From CAYPXJ01 sp964414595 (GTDB lineage: Bacteria; Pseudomonadota; Alphaproteobacteria; Rickettsiales; CAIJLX01), in contig CAYPXJ010000055.1 of NCBI GenBank assembly GCA_964414595.1, positions 1 to 8,562 on the forward strand: a DNA stretch of 8,562 bases, written 5' to 3'. This document shows positions 1 through 6,018 of the stretch, piece after piece. Within the stretch, counting starts at the first letter, position 1, and every line of letters starts with the position of its first letter. Position numbers and translations under genes: made by a program. A model generated the notes under the pieces. That model did not search any database and was not told the origin of the DNA. It worked only from the letters and a program-made list of their open reading frames with translations.

Positions 1-989
1 ACATTACCCTTACCAAAAATATTCTCCCAATAATGTAAGTCCTTGGATTCGAAAATATCGGTTTTCTTGGAAGCATGGTATTTTTCATTTTCTTCCTGAA
101 TCCTTTTTCGGATTTCCTCTCCGACTTGTTTTTTTTGTTCTTTCTGCGTTTTATAAATTTCCGGCGCAACTTTTCGAAGCGCACCTTCATAGAGAGATTT
201 TACTTCAGTGCGAATCCCATTTGTAACAGCGTCCCTTAAGTCGTAATAACAATTTTCTTGGCCTAACTGCGCTAAATAATCATCCATCTCCATCTCAGTG
301 GGGGTCGCAGCTGCGCGGGCAAAAATATCGCGTATATTTGGGGCTTTTTTACCTTGGCCACGCGTCCATTTTTCATAGGTCTGGCATAATTGATCCAACG
401 TGCCGTTATGCTCCTGTCGAATTTTTCTGAGCGATTGCAAAGAAAGCGATTCGCCAAAAATCTCTTCATAACCATTACCTAGTTCAAGTGTATGGCCGGG
501 ATTAAAACGCTCTGCTTCGGATAATAAATTTTCTACTTCGGGCAGCTTTGCCATGAGCCAACGATGCGCTTCCATCAGGTAACCATAATCTGCGTGCCTG
601 TAGTTTTGTGCCGTGGTCGCGGCTGCAGCTATGCTTAATTCGCGTATATCATTGGAGCCGTAAATATAATCATAGCTATGTTTTTTGATAACATCTGGAT
701 CAATCGTCGCTTTACCCATTTTATTAGCGACGTATTGGAAAAATTCCCAAACACCTTGAAAAGTAAAATGTACTGTGTGAATGCGGTCATCACAATCTTC
801 TGCAACATTTAATCCCGCTAAATCCAGCGGAGATAATTCATCATTATCTTCCGGGATAATTTGCAAAAAAATACCTTTGAGAGCGGTATCGATTTTATTC
901 AAGCGTTCTTGAGCCTGCGCCTCTGGATTAAGCCCGGCAGCTGAGCTAAGCGCGCCTGTTTTTAGAAAATTTCGCCGTGAGATGTCCAT
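1..989 (-). CDS. Tat-exported protein of unknown function (3' end outside window)
   Basis: An open frame of 329 codons runs from an ATG at 989 to the window edge without a stop, so the C-terminus is missing. The start is supported by AAGGGAG (996-1002) six bases upstream. The N-terminus shows a textbook twin-arginine motif, SRRNFLK at residues 4-10, then a short weakly hydrophobic stretch (11-20) and a possible signal peptidase site after AQA at residue 26. Folded export across the inner membrane is therefore likely. The mature part is mostly charged and probably helical, has three cysteines (66, 202, 247) and no membrane segment. A very Lys/Glu-rich stretch (about 280-303) could form a coiled coil. 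I do not recognise a family: it does not resemble PhoX, PhoD or PhoA phosphatases as far as I can tell. A Pho box upstream suggests induction under phosphate limitation. GC is low compared with the genes to the right (23 of 60 bases at 121-180). Confidence 0.85.
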   Translation of the reverse strand, partial: MDISRRNFLKTGALSSAAGLNPEAQAQERLNKIDTALKGIFLQIIPEDNDELSPLDLAGLNVAEDCDDRIHTVHFTFQGVWEFFQYVANKMGKATIDPDVIKKHSYDYIYGSNDIRELSIAAAATTAQNYRHADYGYLMEAHRWLMAKLPEVENLLSEAERFNPGHTLELGNGYEEIFGESLSLQSLRKIRQEHNGTLDQLCQTYEKWTRGQGKKAPNIRDIFARAAATPTEMEMDDYLAQLGQENCYYDLRDAVTNGIRTEVKSLYEGALRKVAPEIYKTQKEQKKQVGEEIRKRIQEENEKYHASKKTDIFESKDLHYWENIFGKGN

Positions 990-1009
990 GCACCACTCCC
1001 TTAAGGAAT

Positions 1010-1043
1010 AATGTACCTAAGAATTATGACAATTTTATGAAAC
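1010..1043 (-). promoter_or_regulatory. Predicted Pho box and -10 for the Tat-exported protein gene
   Basis: Read on the minus strand, 1043-1026 is GTTTCATAAAATTGTCAT. This matches the PhoB-box consensus CTKTCATAWAWCTGTCAY at 16 of 18 positions: two 7-base half-sites in direct repeat with an 11-base period. Ten bases downstream lies TACATT (1015-1010), a 4/6 match to TATAAT. In class PhoB promoters the box replaces the -35 and is separated from the -10 by ten bases, as I recall for E. coli phoA, so the geometry fits. The Shine-Dalgarno (996-1002) and ATG (989) follow closely, giving a short leader. This is a prediction from pattern only. Confidence 0.7.
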
Positions 1044-1111
1044 TTGGTAAAAACACAAGATTGGCCATTTGTAAATTCACTTATATATCAAGTGGTTATA
1101 TATTTCTTTGT

Positions 1112-1145
1112 TTGTCATGAATCTGTCATATTTCATTATTAAAAT
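1112..1145 (+). promoter_or_regulatory. Predicted Pho box and -10 for the two small genes
   Basis: Positions 1112-1129 read TTGTCATGAATCTGTCAT, a 16/18 match to the PhoB-box consensus CTKTCATAWAWCTGTCAY, with TGTCAT repeated at 1113 and 1124 (11-base period). Exactly ten bases after the box is TAAAAT (1140-1145), a 5/6 match to the -10 consensus. The mirror-image arrangement on the other strand (1010-1043) makes chance less likely. Between the two boxes is an AT-rich stretch with TTATATAT at 1081-1088 and again at 1096-1103, whose role is unknown. A strong ribosome binding site AAAGGGAG (1155-1162) precedes the ATG at 1170. Confidence 0.75.
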
Positions 1146-1169
1146 GAGAAAAGTAAAGGGAGTTTCATT

Positions 1170-1640
1170 ATGTTTGTCACCGAATTTAAGCGCATTGTTA
1201 AACGCGAAAATTTTTTACTGCGGGCCGATGTGTCTTTTGATGCCACTGAAAAAGCTTTAAAACTGTTTATTGAATGCATGAATTTTGTGAATGAAGAAAA
1301 AGGATCGCGCCACTATCACTCTCAACCAATCAAATATTTTGCGGATAGAAGCGTATCCAATGGGCATTTTGTTATTAAAGTATGCAACCAAGAGGGGCAA
1401 TCTATCATCCTGCCGACTAGAACTCCTTGGACGGACATGGCGGAAAAAGAATTTAGACAACTGCAAAAGGACATTAATGAAGATTTAAAAGCGGCTTTCG
1501 TAGAGGCAAATCGTAGAGAAAATGCAGCTAAAGAACAAAATAATACTAATGTTCCGCCGCCAATCGATCCAAAAATTGCCACAACGAAATCAGGCAGTAT
1601 TCAAACGCAAAGAGATCCATCATCCCCCGGGATTTCATGA
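1170..1640 (+). CDS. Hypothetical protein, 156 aa, predicted Pho-regulated
   Basis: I do not recognise this protein. The ATG at 1170 is well supported by AAAGGGAG seven bases upstream. Residues 1-95 look like a compact mixed alpha/beta domain (alternating hydrophobic stretches such as FLLRADVSF and HFVIKVCNQ). Residues 85-122 are a charged, probably helical segment. The last 30 or so residues are Pro/Ser/Thr/Gln-rich with a PPPIDP motif and are likely disordered. There is no signal peptide and no transmembrane segment, so it is probably cytoplasmic. Its stop overlaps the start of the next gene (ATGA, 1637-1640), so the two are expected to be translationally coupled. It diverges from the Tat-exported protein gene, and both have a Pho box. 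Base composition is AT-richer than in the core genes (24 of 60 G+C at 1201-1260). Confidence 0.75.
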   Translation: MFVTEFKRIVKRENFLLRADVSFDATEKALKLFIECMNFVNEEKGSRHYHSQPIKYFADRSVSNGHFVIKVCNQEGQSIILPTRTPWTDMAEKEFRQLQKDINEDLKAAFVEANRRENAAKEQNNTNVPPPIDPKIATTKSGSIQTQRDPSSPGIS

Positions 1641-1897
1641 GCTGGATAGCTTCTGTCGCCTCGAATAAATCTCGCATGTATTACTTCAGCATGCCGCCTA
1701 CATCTATGTCAGCGGAAGTGTATTATATTCTTAAGGTCAGTTTGATAAATGAGCAAAAGCTACAACAGGTTTTAAAAGCGGGTGAGCCTTTTGAGGCGCA
1801 AAATTATGGGGATTTGTTATATTGGGGATATGGAAAATTGCCCGAATCCGTCCGCCAGGAAGTTAAGCAAAAATACAAATTTGACCCTCTTGCCTAA
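1637..1897 (+). CDS. Hypothetical protein, 86 aa, coupled to the preceding gene
   Basis: I do not recognise a family. The start ATG lies inside the stop of the preceding gene (ATGA overlap) and has only a weak GGGA (1629-1632) four bases upstream, so translation probably depends on ribosomes finishing the upstream frame. A later ATG at 1676 has no ribosome site and is a poorer choice. The protein is small and soluble. It has an N-terminal Ser/Met-rich stretch (1-25), a probable strand-helix segment (YYILKVSLINEQKLQQVLKAG), an aromatic and glycine-rich core (NYGDLLYWGYG) and a basic helical C-terminus ending in FDPLA. The stop overlaps the aroA stop on the other strand by four bases. A frameshift split of one longer gene was considered, but the clean ATGA junction favours two genes. 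Confidence 0.65.
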   Translation: MSWIASVASNKSRMYYFSMPPTSMSAEVYYILKVSLINEQKLQQVLKAGEPFEAQNYGDLLYWGYGKLPESVRQEVKQKYKFDPLA

Positions 1898-3192
1898 TTA
1901 ATCTGAGCTCCGACATGGCGCATTGTTTCGATAAATCCCGGGAAGCTTGTCGCAATAAATCTCGCGTCATCTACCGTAACCGATTTTTCTGCGGTCAGCC
2001 CCAGCACCAAAAACGCCATCGCGATACGGTGGTCCATATGGGTTTCAACCGGCTTACCGCCGCCGGGAACTTTACCGCCCTTTACTTCGAGCCAATCCTC
2101 ACCCATGACGGCGTCAACACCGCAGGTTTTTAGCCCGTCAAATATCGCTTTTAACCTATTGCTTTCCTTAACTTTTAACTCTTCAAGCCCGAGCATTTTA
2201 GTGGTGCCTTCGGCGGTGGCGGCGATGGCTGCCAATATAGGGTATTCGTCTATCATACTAGGCGCGCGATCAGCCGGTACGGTCACACCTTTGAGCTTAC
2301 TATATTCAATATGAATATCAGCGACCGGCTCGCCAGCGATGTCGCGCTGATTCGCATAGTCGATTTTCGCGCCCATTTCCTTGAGTGTCGTAAACAGACC
2401 GGTGCGATGCGGGTTCAGGCAAACATGGCCAATGGTGAGTTTCGAGCCGGGTACCATCAGCGCCGCCGCTATCAGAAACGCCGCGGAGGAAGGATCAGCG
2501 GGAACCTGAATCGGTTTTGCTTTCAGTTCTGGTTTGCCGACGAGGGTGATTTTTGTACCCTCTACGCGAATATCGGCGCCGAGATATTTCAGCATGCGCT
2601 CGGTGTGGTCGCGCGTTGGCGTTGGTTCGACAACAACCGTATGGCCGGGAATATTGAGGCCGGAAAGCAGCGCCGCGGACTTCACCTGCGCGGACGCAAC
2701 CGGCAGCGTATATTCAATCGGCATTGCGGGGAAAATCCCGCGCATTGTCAGCGGCAAGGTTCCGCGATCTTCCTTAAATTGCGCGCCGCAAAGTTTCAGT
2801 GGCGTTATCACGCGCTTCATCGGCCGCTTGGAGAGCGAGGCGTCGCCGGTGAAGGTAGTTTCGAAAGGGTAAGAAGCGAGCAAGCCCATCATCAATCGTG
2901 AGCCAGTGCCCGCATTGCCGAAATAAAGCGGCTCTTTCGGCGGCGTGAAACCGCCAATGCCAACCCCATAGACTTCGTAATGGCTTTCGCTCATGCGGTC
3001 GATGCGCACACCGAGTTTTTTCAAAGCATCGGCGGTATGCAATACATCTTCGCCTTCAAGCAGGCCGGTGATAGTGACTTTGCCGATGGTCTGCGAACCA
3101 ATCATCAACGCGCGGTGGGAAATTGATTTATCGCCCGGCACGGTAATATGGCCTTTGAGCGGCCCAGATTTAGAAGAAGAAACGGGCTGCAT
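1894..3192 (-). CDS. aroA: 3-phosphoshikimate 1-carboxyvinyltransferase (EPSP synthase, class II type)
   Basis: Transfers the enolpyruvyl group of PEP to shikimate 3-phosphate, the sixth step of the shikimate pathway, in the cytoplasm. At 432 aa it is full length. Visible signatures: DKSISHR (21-27) with the PEP/S3P-binding Lys22, Ser23 and Arg27; GNAGTGSRL (92-100); SKRPM (121-125); TRDHTERM (193-200); MIDEYPIL (313-320) with catalytic Asp315; KESNRL (342-347... region) with Glu343 and Arg346; DHRIAM (387-392). The pattern resembles class II enzymes such as Agrobacterium CP4 rather than E. coli. Gly95 aligns with E. coli Gly96, where CP4 has Ala100, so the CP4 resistance substitution is absent. 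The ATG follows the stop of the PAS gene with no gap (TAA then ATG) and has no clear ribosome site, which implies translational coupling. It is probably the last gene of the folC-PAS-aroA operon. Confidence 0.97.
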   Translation of the reverse strand: MQPVSSSKSGPLKGHITVPGDKSISHRALMIGSQTIGKVTITGLLEGEDVLHTADALKKLGVRIDRMSESHYEVYGVGIGGFTPPKEPLYFGNAGTGSRLMMGLLASYPFETTFTGDASLSKRPMKRVITPLKLCGAQFKEDRGTLPLTMRGIFPAMPIEYTLPVASAQVKSAALLSGLNIPGHTVVVEPTPTRDHTERMLKYLGADIRVEGTKITLVGKPELKAKPIQVPADPSSAAFLIAAALMVPGSKLTIGHVCLNPHRTGLFTTLKEMGAKIDYANQRDIAGEPVADIHIEYSKLKGVTVPADRAPSMIDEYPILAAIAATAEGTTKMLGLEELKVKESNRLKAIFDGLKTCGVDAVMGEDWLEVKGGKVPGGGKPVETHMDHRIAMAFLVLGLTAEKSVTVDDARFIATSFPGFIETMRHVGAQIN

Positions 3193-3708
3193 TTAATTTA
3201 GGAATTTTTTCCAGCGCATGCCGCCGAGGATATAGGAAATTTCCCAATCCTTACCTTTGGCGGGTTCTTTAGCCGCAATCGGTAATAATACCTGACGGTA
3301 TTTCACCAGCACATCACGCGAATTGCGGAACTCACCCTCATCCACTAGCGGTTTACGCAAGCCAATCATGGCATCGAAACGTTCCACCACACGCTGTGCG
3401 CTGGTGGCAATAAGCTGCTCCGCTTCTTCCAAATTGCCGCTATCGAGACCAAATGCTTCCATCAAATCTTCGCCAATATATAAATAGCGATAACCTTTCG
3501 GTGTAATTTTGATGAGGAACGCACTGTTCCAATGCTCATCACCAATCGCAACCTGATCGATTTCCTTTTCCAGCGGGAAGGGGCGGCGACCGCGCAGATT
3601 CAGCCAGTAGCGCAGCAAAAATTCCACGACACGGCGATTGGCCGTATGTTTTGGATCGATTTGCTGCGGCACTTTCAGCGGATTTGTCGATTTCGATTTT
3701 TCAGTCAT
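3193..3708 (-). CDS. PAS_5-type domain protein of unknown role
   Basis: A 171-aa soluble protein resembling the alphaproteobacterial PAS_5 family (PF07310): a stretch with RYWLNLRGRRPFPLEKEID near residues 33-51, then a PAS-like core with FLIKIT and GYRYLYIGEDL. It has no histidine kinase, GGDEF or HTH partner domain and no signal peptide, so it looks like a stand-alone sensor or adaptor domain. The ligand is unknown. I chose the ATG at 3708. An in-frame ATG at 3720 is possible, and the frame stays open up to 3819 inside folC, but that upstream part is out-of-frame folC shadow. No start has an ideal ribosome site: GGGTAAGG lies in a hairpin arm just upstream. It sits 52 bases after folC and its stop abuts the aroA start, suggesting co-expression. 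Assignment to PAS_5 is from pattern memory and is moderately sure. Confidence 0.8.
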   Translation of the reverse strand: MTEKSKSTNPLKVPQQIDPKHTANRRVVEFLLRYWLNLRGRRPFPLEKEIDQVAIGDEHWNSAFLIKITPKGYRYLYIGEDLMEAFGLDSGNLEEAEQLIATSAQRVVERFDAMIGLRKPLVDEGEFRNSRDVLVKYRQVLLPIAAKEPAKGKDWEISYILGGMRWKKFLN

Positions 3709-3724
3709 GGTATGTAACATAAAC

Positions 3725-3743
3725 CTTACCCATAGCGGGTAAG
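3725..3743 (-). other. Perfect 7-bp hairpin between folC and the PAS gene
   Basis: CTTACCC (3743-3737 on the minus strand) and GGGTAAG (3731-3725) can pair across the five-base loop GCTAT. No run of U follows, so a classical intrinsic terminator is unlikely. The 3' arm contains the only Shine-Dalgarno-like sequence (GGGTAAGG) ahead of the PAS gene, so the hairpin could limit its translation or act as an RNA-processing site. Function is inferred only. Confidence 0.45.
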
Positions 3744-3760
3744 CGGAAGGGAGGCAAGAA

Positions 3761-5032
3761 TTATGCGTGTTCGCGCAGCAAATAGCCTGCCAGATACAGC
3801 GAGCCACAGACCAGAACATGGTAAGGCGGCTTGGCGAATTCCGCGATATGCTGGAAGGCCATATCCGGGCTGCTCACCATGGCAACGTCGTCGTGCAACT
3901 TTTGTGCTTCCGCATACAAAACACGTGGATTCATTGCCATATCTTCATCGGGAATCGGCGTGCAAGTAATGGATGCGACGCGCGGCGCCAGCGTTTTAAG
4001 AAACGTCGTGGCGTCCTTTTTTTCCGTCATGCCAATAATTAAATGCACAGGCACTTGAATATAGTGCAACCAGGCTGAAAGTGCAGCCGCTCCGCCTTCA
4101 TTATGTCCGCCATCGAGCCATAAATCACAGCCCTCCGGCAACCGATCCTTAAAAGGGCCGGTTTGTATTTTTTGCAATCGCGCAGGCCAGTTCACTTTTT
4201 GGAGTCCTTGAAGAATATGCTGCGTACTAATAGTGAATTGCGGCAGTTGGTCAAGGGCAGCGATCGCCGTTCCGGCATTTAGAATTTGGTGCTCGCCCGG
4301 AAGCGCAGGTAAAGCGCTTTTTATTTCACGATGTTTTGAGCGATAAATGAAGTGCGCTTTTTCTTGCATTACATCCCAATCGCGGTCGAAAAGATAAAGA
4401 GGCGCGTGCACTGCCTCACTATAATCTTCAATGGAGGCAAGTGCGGGCATGGCTTGCGGTGCAATGACACAAGGCACTTCACGTTTCATGATACAAGCCT
4501 TTTCATGCGCGATAGCCGAAAGCGTATCGCCCAGAAATTCCATGTGATCCATCGAAATGGGTGTGATGATAGTAAGTGCAGGTTTAGGCAGAATATTGGT
4601 TGCATCAAGCCTGCCGCCCATACCGGTTTCGAGCAATACAATATCGGCCTTAATTTGTGAAAATGCTAAGAATGCCGCCGCAGTTGTGCCTTCAAAAAAT
4701 GTAAGATTGATACCATCCGATTTTTTGCGGCAAGTTTCCAGCACGTCATAAAGCGTGTGGTCAGAAATGGGCTTACCTGCAAGCAAGATACGTTCATTAA
4801 AGTAAACAAGGTGCGGGGATGTGTAAGCGTGCACTTTGTAACCTGCAGATTCAAGAAAGGCGCGTAGATAAGCAATAGTTGAGCCTTTACCGTTCGTGCC
4901 GGCAACATGCACAACCGGGGGCAGTTTTAGGTGGGGATCACCCAGCCGCGACATGAGCTCCCGGATACGATTCAGACCCAAATCGATAGGCTTTGCACCG
5001 AGCGGTTGCGGCCAATGCGGAGTGATGATCAT
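3761..5032 (-). CDS. folC: Bifunctional dihydrofolate synthase / folylpolyglutamate synthase
   Basis: An ATP-dependent ligase of the Mur family. It adds the first glutamate to dihydropteroate and then further glutamates to folates, in the cytoplasm. At 423 aa it is of normal length. Motifs in order: P-loop AGTNGKGST (44-52); TSPHL (71-75); FEGTTAAAF (113-121); ETGMGGRLDATN (135-146); the metal/substrate region around Asp162-His163; Lys178 in HEKAC, the likely carboxylated lysine; HQILNA (248-253); LDGGHNEGG (306-314), which begins the C-terminal glutamate-ligase domain; VCGSLYLAGYLL (408-419). The ATG at 5032 fits the family N-terminus, but its ribosome site is weak. It is the first gene of the leftward folC-PAS-aroA unit and diverges from rpsP. 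In other alphaproteobacteria I recall folC downstream of accD or near trp genes; here it heads its own unit. Confidence 0.96.
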   Translation of the reverse strand: MIITPHWPQPLGAKPIDLGLNRIRELMSRLGDPHLKLPPVVHVAGTNGKGSTIAYLRAFLESAGYKVHAYTSPHLVYFNERILLAGKPISDHTLYDVLETCRKKSDGINLTFFEGTTAAAFLAFSQIKADIVLLETGMGGRLDATNILPKPALTIITPISMDHMEFLGDTLSAIAHEKACIMKREVPCVIAPQAMPALASIEDYSEAVHAPLYLFDRDWDVMQEKAHFIYRSKHREIKSALPALPGEHQILNAGTAIAALDQLPQFTISTQHILQGLQKVNWPARLQKIQTGPFKDRLPEGCDLWLDGGHNEGGAAALSAWLHYIQVPVHLIIGMTEKKDATTFLKTLAPRVASITCTPIPDEDMAMNPRVLYAEAQKLHDDVAMVSSPDMAFQHIAEFAKPPYHVLVCGSLYLAGYLLREHA

Positions 5033-5079
5033 GAAATCGCTTTACTTTCTGCCCAAAATCGCTTAGAAACCTCGCCTCT

Positions 5080-5107
5080 AGTATAAAGAAATAGCCCAAA
5101 AGGGCAA
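5080..5107 (-). promoter_or_regulatory. Candidate sigma-70 promoter for folC
   Basis: On the minus strand TTGCCC (5107-5102, 4/6 match to the -35) is followed after 16 bases by TATACT (5085-5080, 5/6 match to the -10). This would start transcription near 5073 and give a leader of about 40 bases before the folC ATG. The -35 lies in the small palindrome GCCCAAAAGGGC (5094-5105). Promoter function is predicted from the hexamers only. Confidence 0.5.
5082..5087 (+). promoter_or_regulatory. Candidate -10 element for the rpsP operon
   Basis: TATAAA (5082-5087, 5/6 match) is the best -10 hexamer before rpsP. I see no convincing -35 at 16-18 bases upstream. It overlaps the predicted folC -10 on the other strand. 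The rpsP ribosome site AAAGGA (5120-5125) is seven bases before the ATG. Confidence 0.35.
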
Positions 5108-5132
5108 TCTAAGTATTTGAAAGGATTATAGA

Positions 5133-5453
5133 ATGGCTGCTAAAATTCGTCTCGCCCGTGGTGGCAGAAAAGGTATTCCCTTCTACCGTATTGTGGTAGC
5201 GGAACGCACCTCTTCGCGCGATGGTAAGTTCATCGAGAGAATTGGCCATTATAATCCGCTGTTGCAGGATAACGACCCGCAACGTGTGGTGGTTAAAGAA
5301 GATCGCCTGAAATACTGGCTTGGTGTGGGCGCGGAAACCAGCGGCCGTATCGATAAATTCATCAGCAAAATCGGCCTTAATGTAAAAGAATTGCGCAAAG
5401 AAGGCGCAAAGGCCGCTCAAGCTGCTGCTAAAGCTGCTAAAAAATCGGCATAA
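5133..5453 (+). CDS. rpsP: 30S ribosomal protein S16
   Basis: Component of the small ribosomal subunit, needed for 30S assembly. The 106-aa protein begins with the family signature AAKIRLARGGRKGIPFYRIV and continues through GKFIERIGHYNPL and RLKYWLGVGAETS. Residues 1-80 cover the conserved fold; the rest is a Lys/Ala-rich tail (KAAQAAAKAAKKSA), which makes it longer than the 82-aa E. coli protein, as is usual in alphaproteobacteria. The start is fixed by AAAGGA seven bases upstream. It is the first gene of the rpsP-rimM-trmD-rplS group. Confidence 0.98.
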   Translation: MAAKIRLARGGRKGIPFYRIVVAERTSSRDGKFIERIGHYNPLLQDNDPQRVVVKEDRLKYWLGVGAETSGRIDKFISKIGLNVKELRKEGAKAAQAAAKAAKKSA

Positions 5454-5458
5454 GCCAA

Positions 5459-5475
5459 ACCAGCGTGAGGCTGGT
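5459..5475 (+). other. Small hairpin overlapping the rimM ribosome binding site
   Basis: ACCAGC (5459-5464) and GCTGGT (5470-5475) pair perfectly around the five-base loop GTGAG. The rimM Shine-Dalgarno GAGG (5467-5470) lies in the loop and at the first paired base. It could tune rimM translation relative to the highly expressed rpsP. In E. coli, rimM and trmD are made at far lower levels than the two ribosomal proteins of the same mRNA. The role here is inferred. Confidence 0.4.
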
Positions 5476-5477
5476 GC

Positions 5478-6017
5478 ATGAAAAATCATAAAGAAAATTT
5501 GATCTGTGTCGCGGAAATCGGCGCGCCGTTTGGCGTGCACGGTGAAGCGCATTTGCGTAGTTTTTTGGAAGATACCAAGCTGCTGGCTTCGATTTCTGAA
5601 TTTACCACCGAACGTAATCAGACATTAAAACTGACGATTCGCCAGCAGAAAAACGGTGATTTACTGGCAAAAATTGAAGGCTATCCGCAGCGCGAGGACG
5701 TAAAAAAACTCTCGCGCGTAAAACTTTACGCGCCGCGTGCGATTCTGCCACAGCTCAAAAACAGCTATTATTTTGAAGATTTAAAAGGCCTTGAAGTCCG
5801 TGCGCCGAACGGCAAAAAATTGGGCAACGTGCAGGCCGTACATAATTTCGGTGCCGGCGATATTCTGGATGTAAAATTTGAAAATGGTGCAGAAGAAATG
5901 TTGCCCTTTACCAAAGAATTTGTGCCGGAAATTTCTATTGAAAAGGGCTATCTCATTCTCCATTTGCCTGAATTTACCACCAGCCCTGAAACCCAAAACC
6001 TGACACCTGAAACCTGA
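5478..6017 (+). CDS. rimM: Ribosome maturation factor RimM
   Basis: Binds S19 in the 30S head and helps process and assemble 16S rRNA. The 179-aa protein has the N-terminal RimM domain (AEIGAPFGVHGEAHLRSF, residues about 12-29) and a C-terminal PRC-barrel domain, beginning with YYFEDLKGLEVR and continuing through GNVQAVHNFGAGDILDVKF and MLPFTKEFVPEI. The start ATG follows GAGG by seven bases. The last 13 residues (TTSPETQNLTPET) are a short low-complexity tail outside the fold, encoded by near-repeats of CCTGAAACC. The gene lies 24 bases after rpsP and one base before trmD. Confidence 0.96.
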   Translation: MKNHKENLICVAEIGAPFGVHGEAHLRSFLEDTKLLASISEFTTERNQTLKLTIRQQKNGDLLAKIEGYPQREDVKKLSRVKLYAPRAILPQLKNSYYFEDLKGLEVRAPNGKKLGNVQAVHNFGAGDILDVKFENGAEEMLPFTKEFVPEISIEKGYLILHLPEFTTSPETQNLTPET

Positions 6018-6018
6018 T

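Noticed and set aside
1081..1103. TTATATAT repeats between the Pho boxes as an operator
   Set aside because: Simple AT-rich sequence with a direct repeat at 15-base spacing; it matches no known site well enough to annotate.
1637..1640. Frameshift splitting a single gene into the 156- and 86-codon frames
   Set aside because: The overlap is a standard ATGA stop-start, the first protein ends in a disordered tail and no slippery sequence is present.
2311..2901. Long open frame (196 codons) on the plus strand
   Set aside because: It lies entirely inside aroA on the opposite strand, has an Arg/Gly-rich unlikely composition, and the minus-strand frame matches EPSP synthase throughout.
3709..3819. 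N-terminal extension of the PAS protein into folC
   Set aside because: The Cys/Trp-rich residues come from out-of-frame folC sequence, and the PAS-family part starts later.
5094..5105. GCCCAAAAGGGC as an intrinsic terminator
   Set aside because: Only a 4-bp stem with no following T run on either strand, and it lies between divergent genes where no terminator is needed.
5109..5552. Minus-strand frame of 147 codons over rpsP
   Set aside because: Shadow of rpsP and the start of rimM, which are unmistakable on the plus strand.
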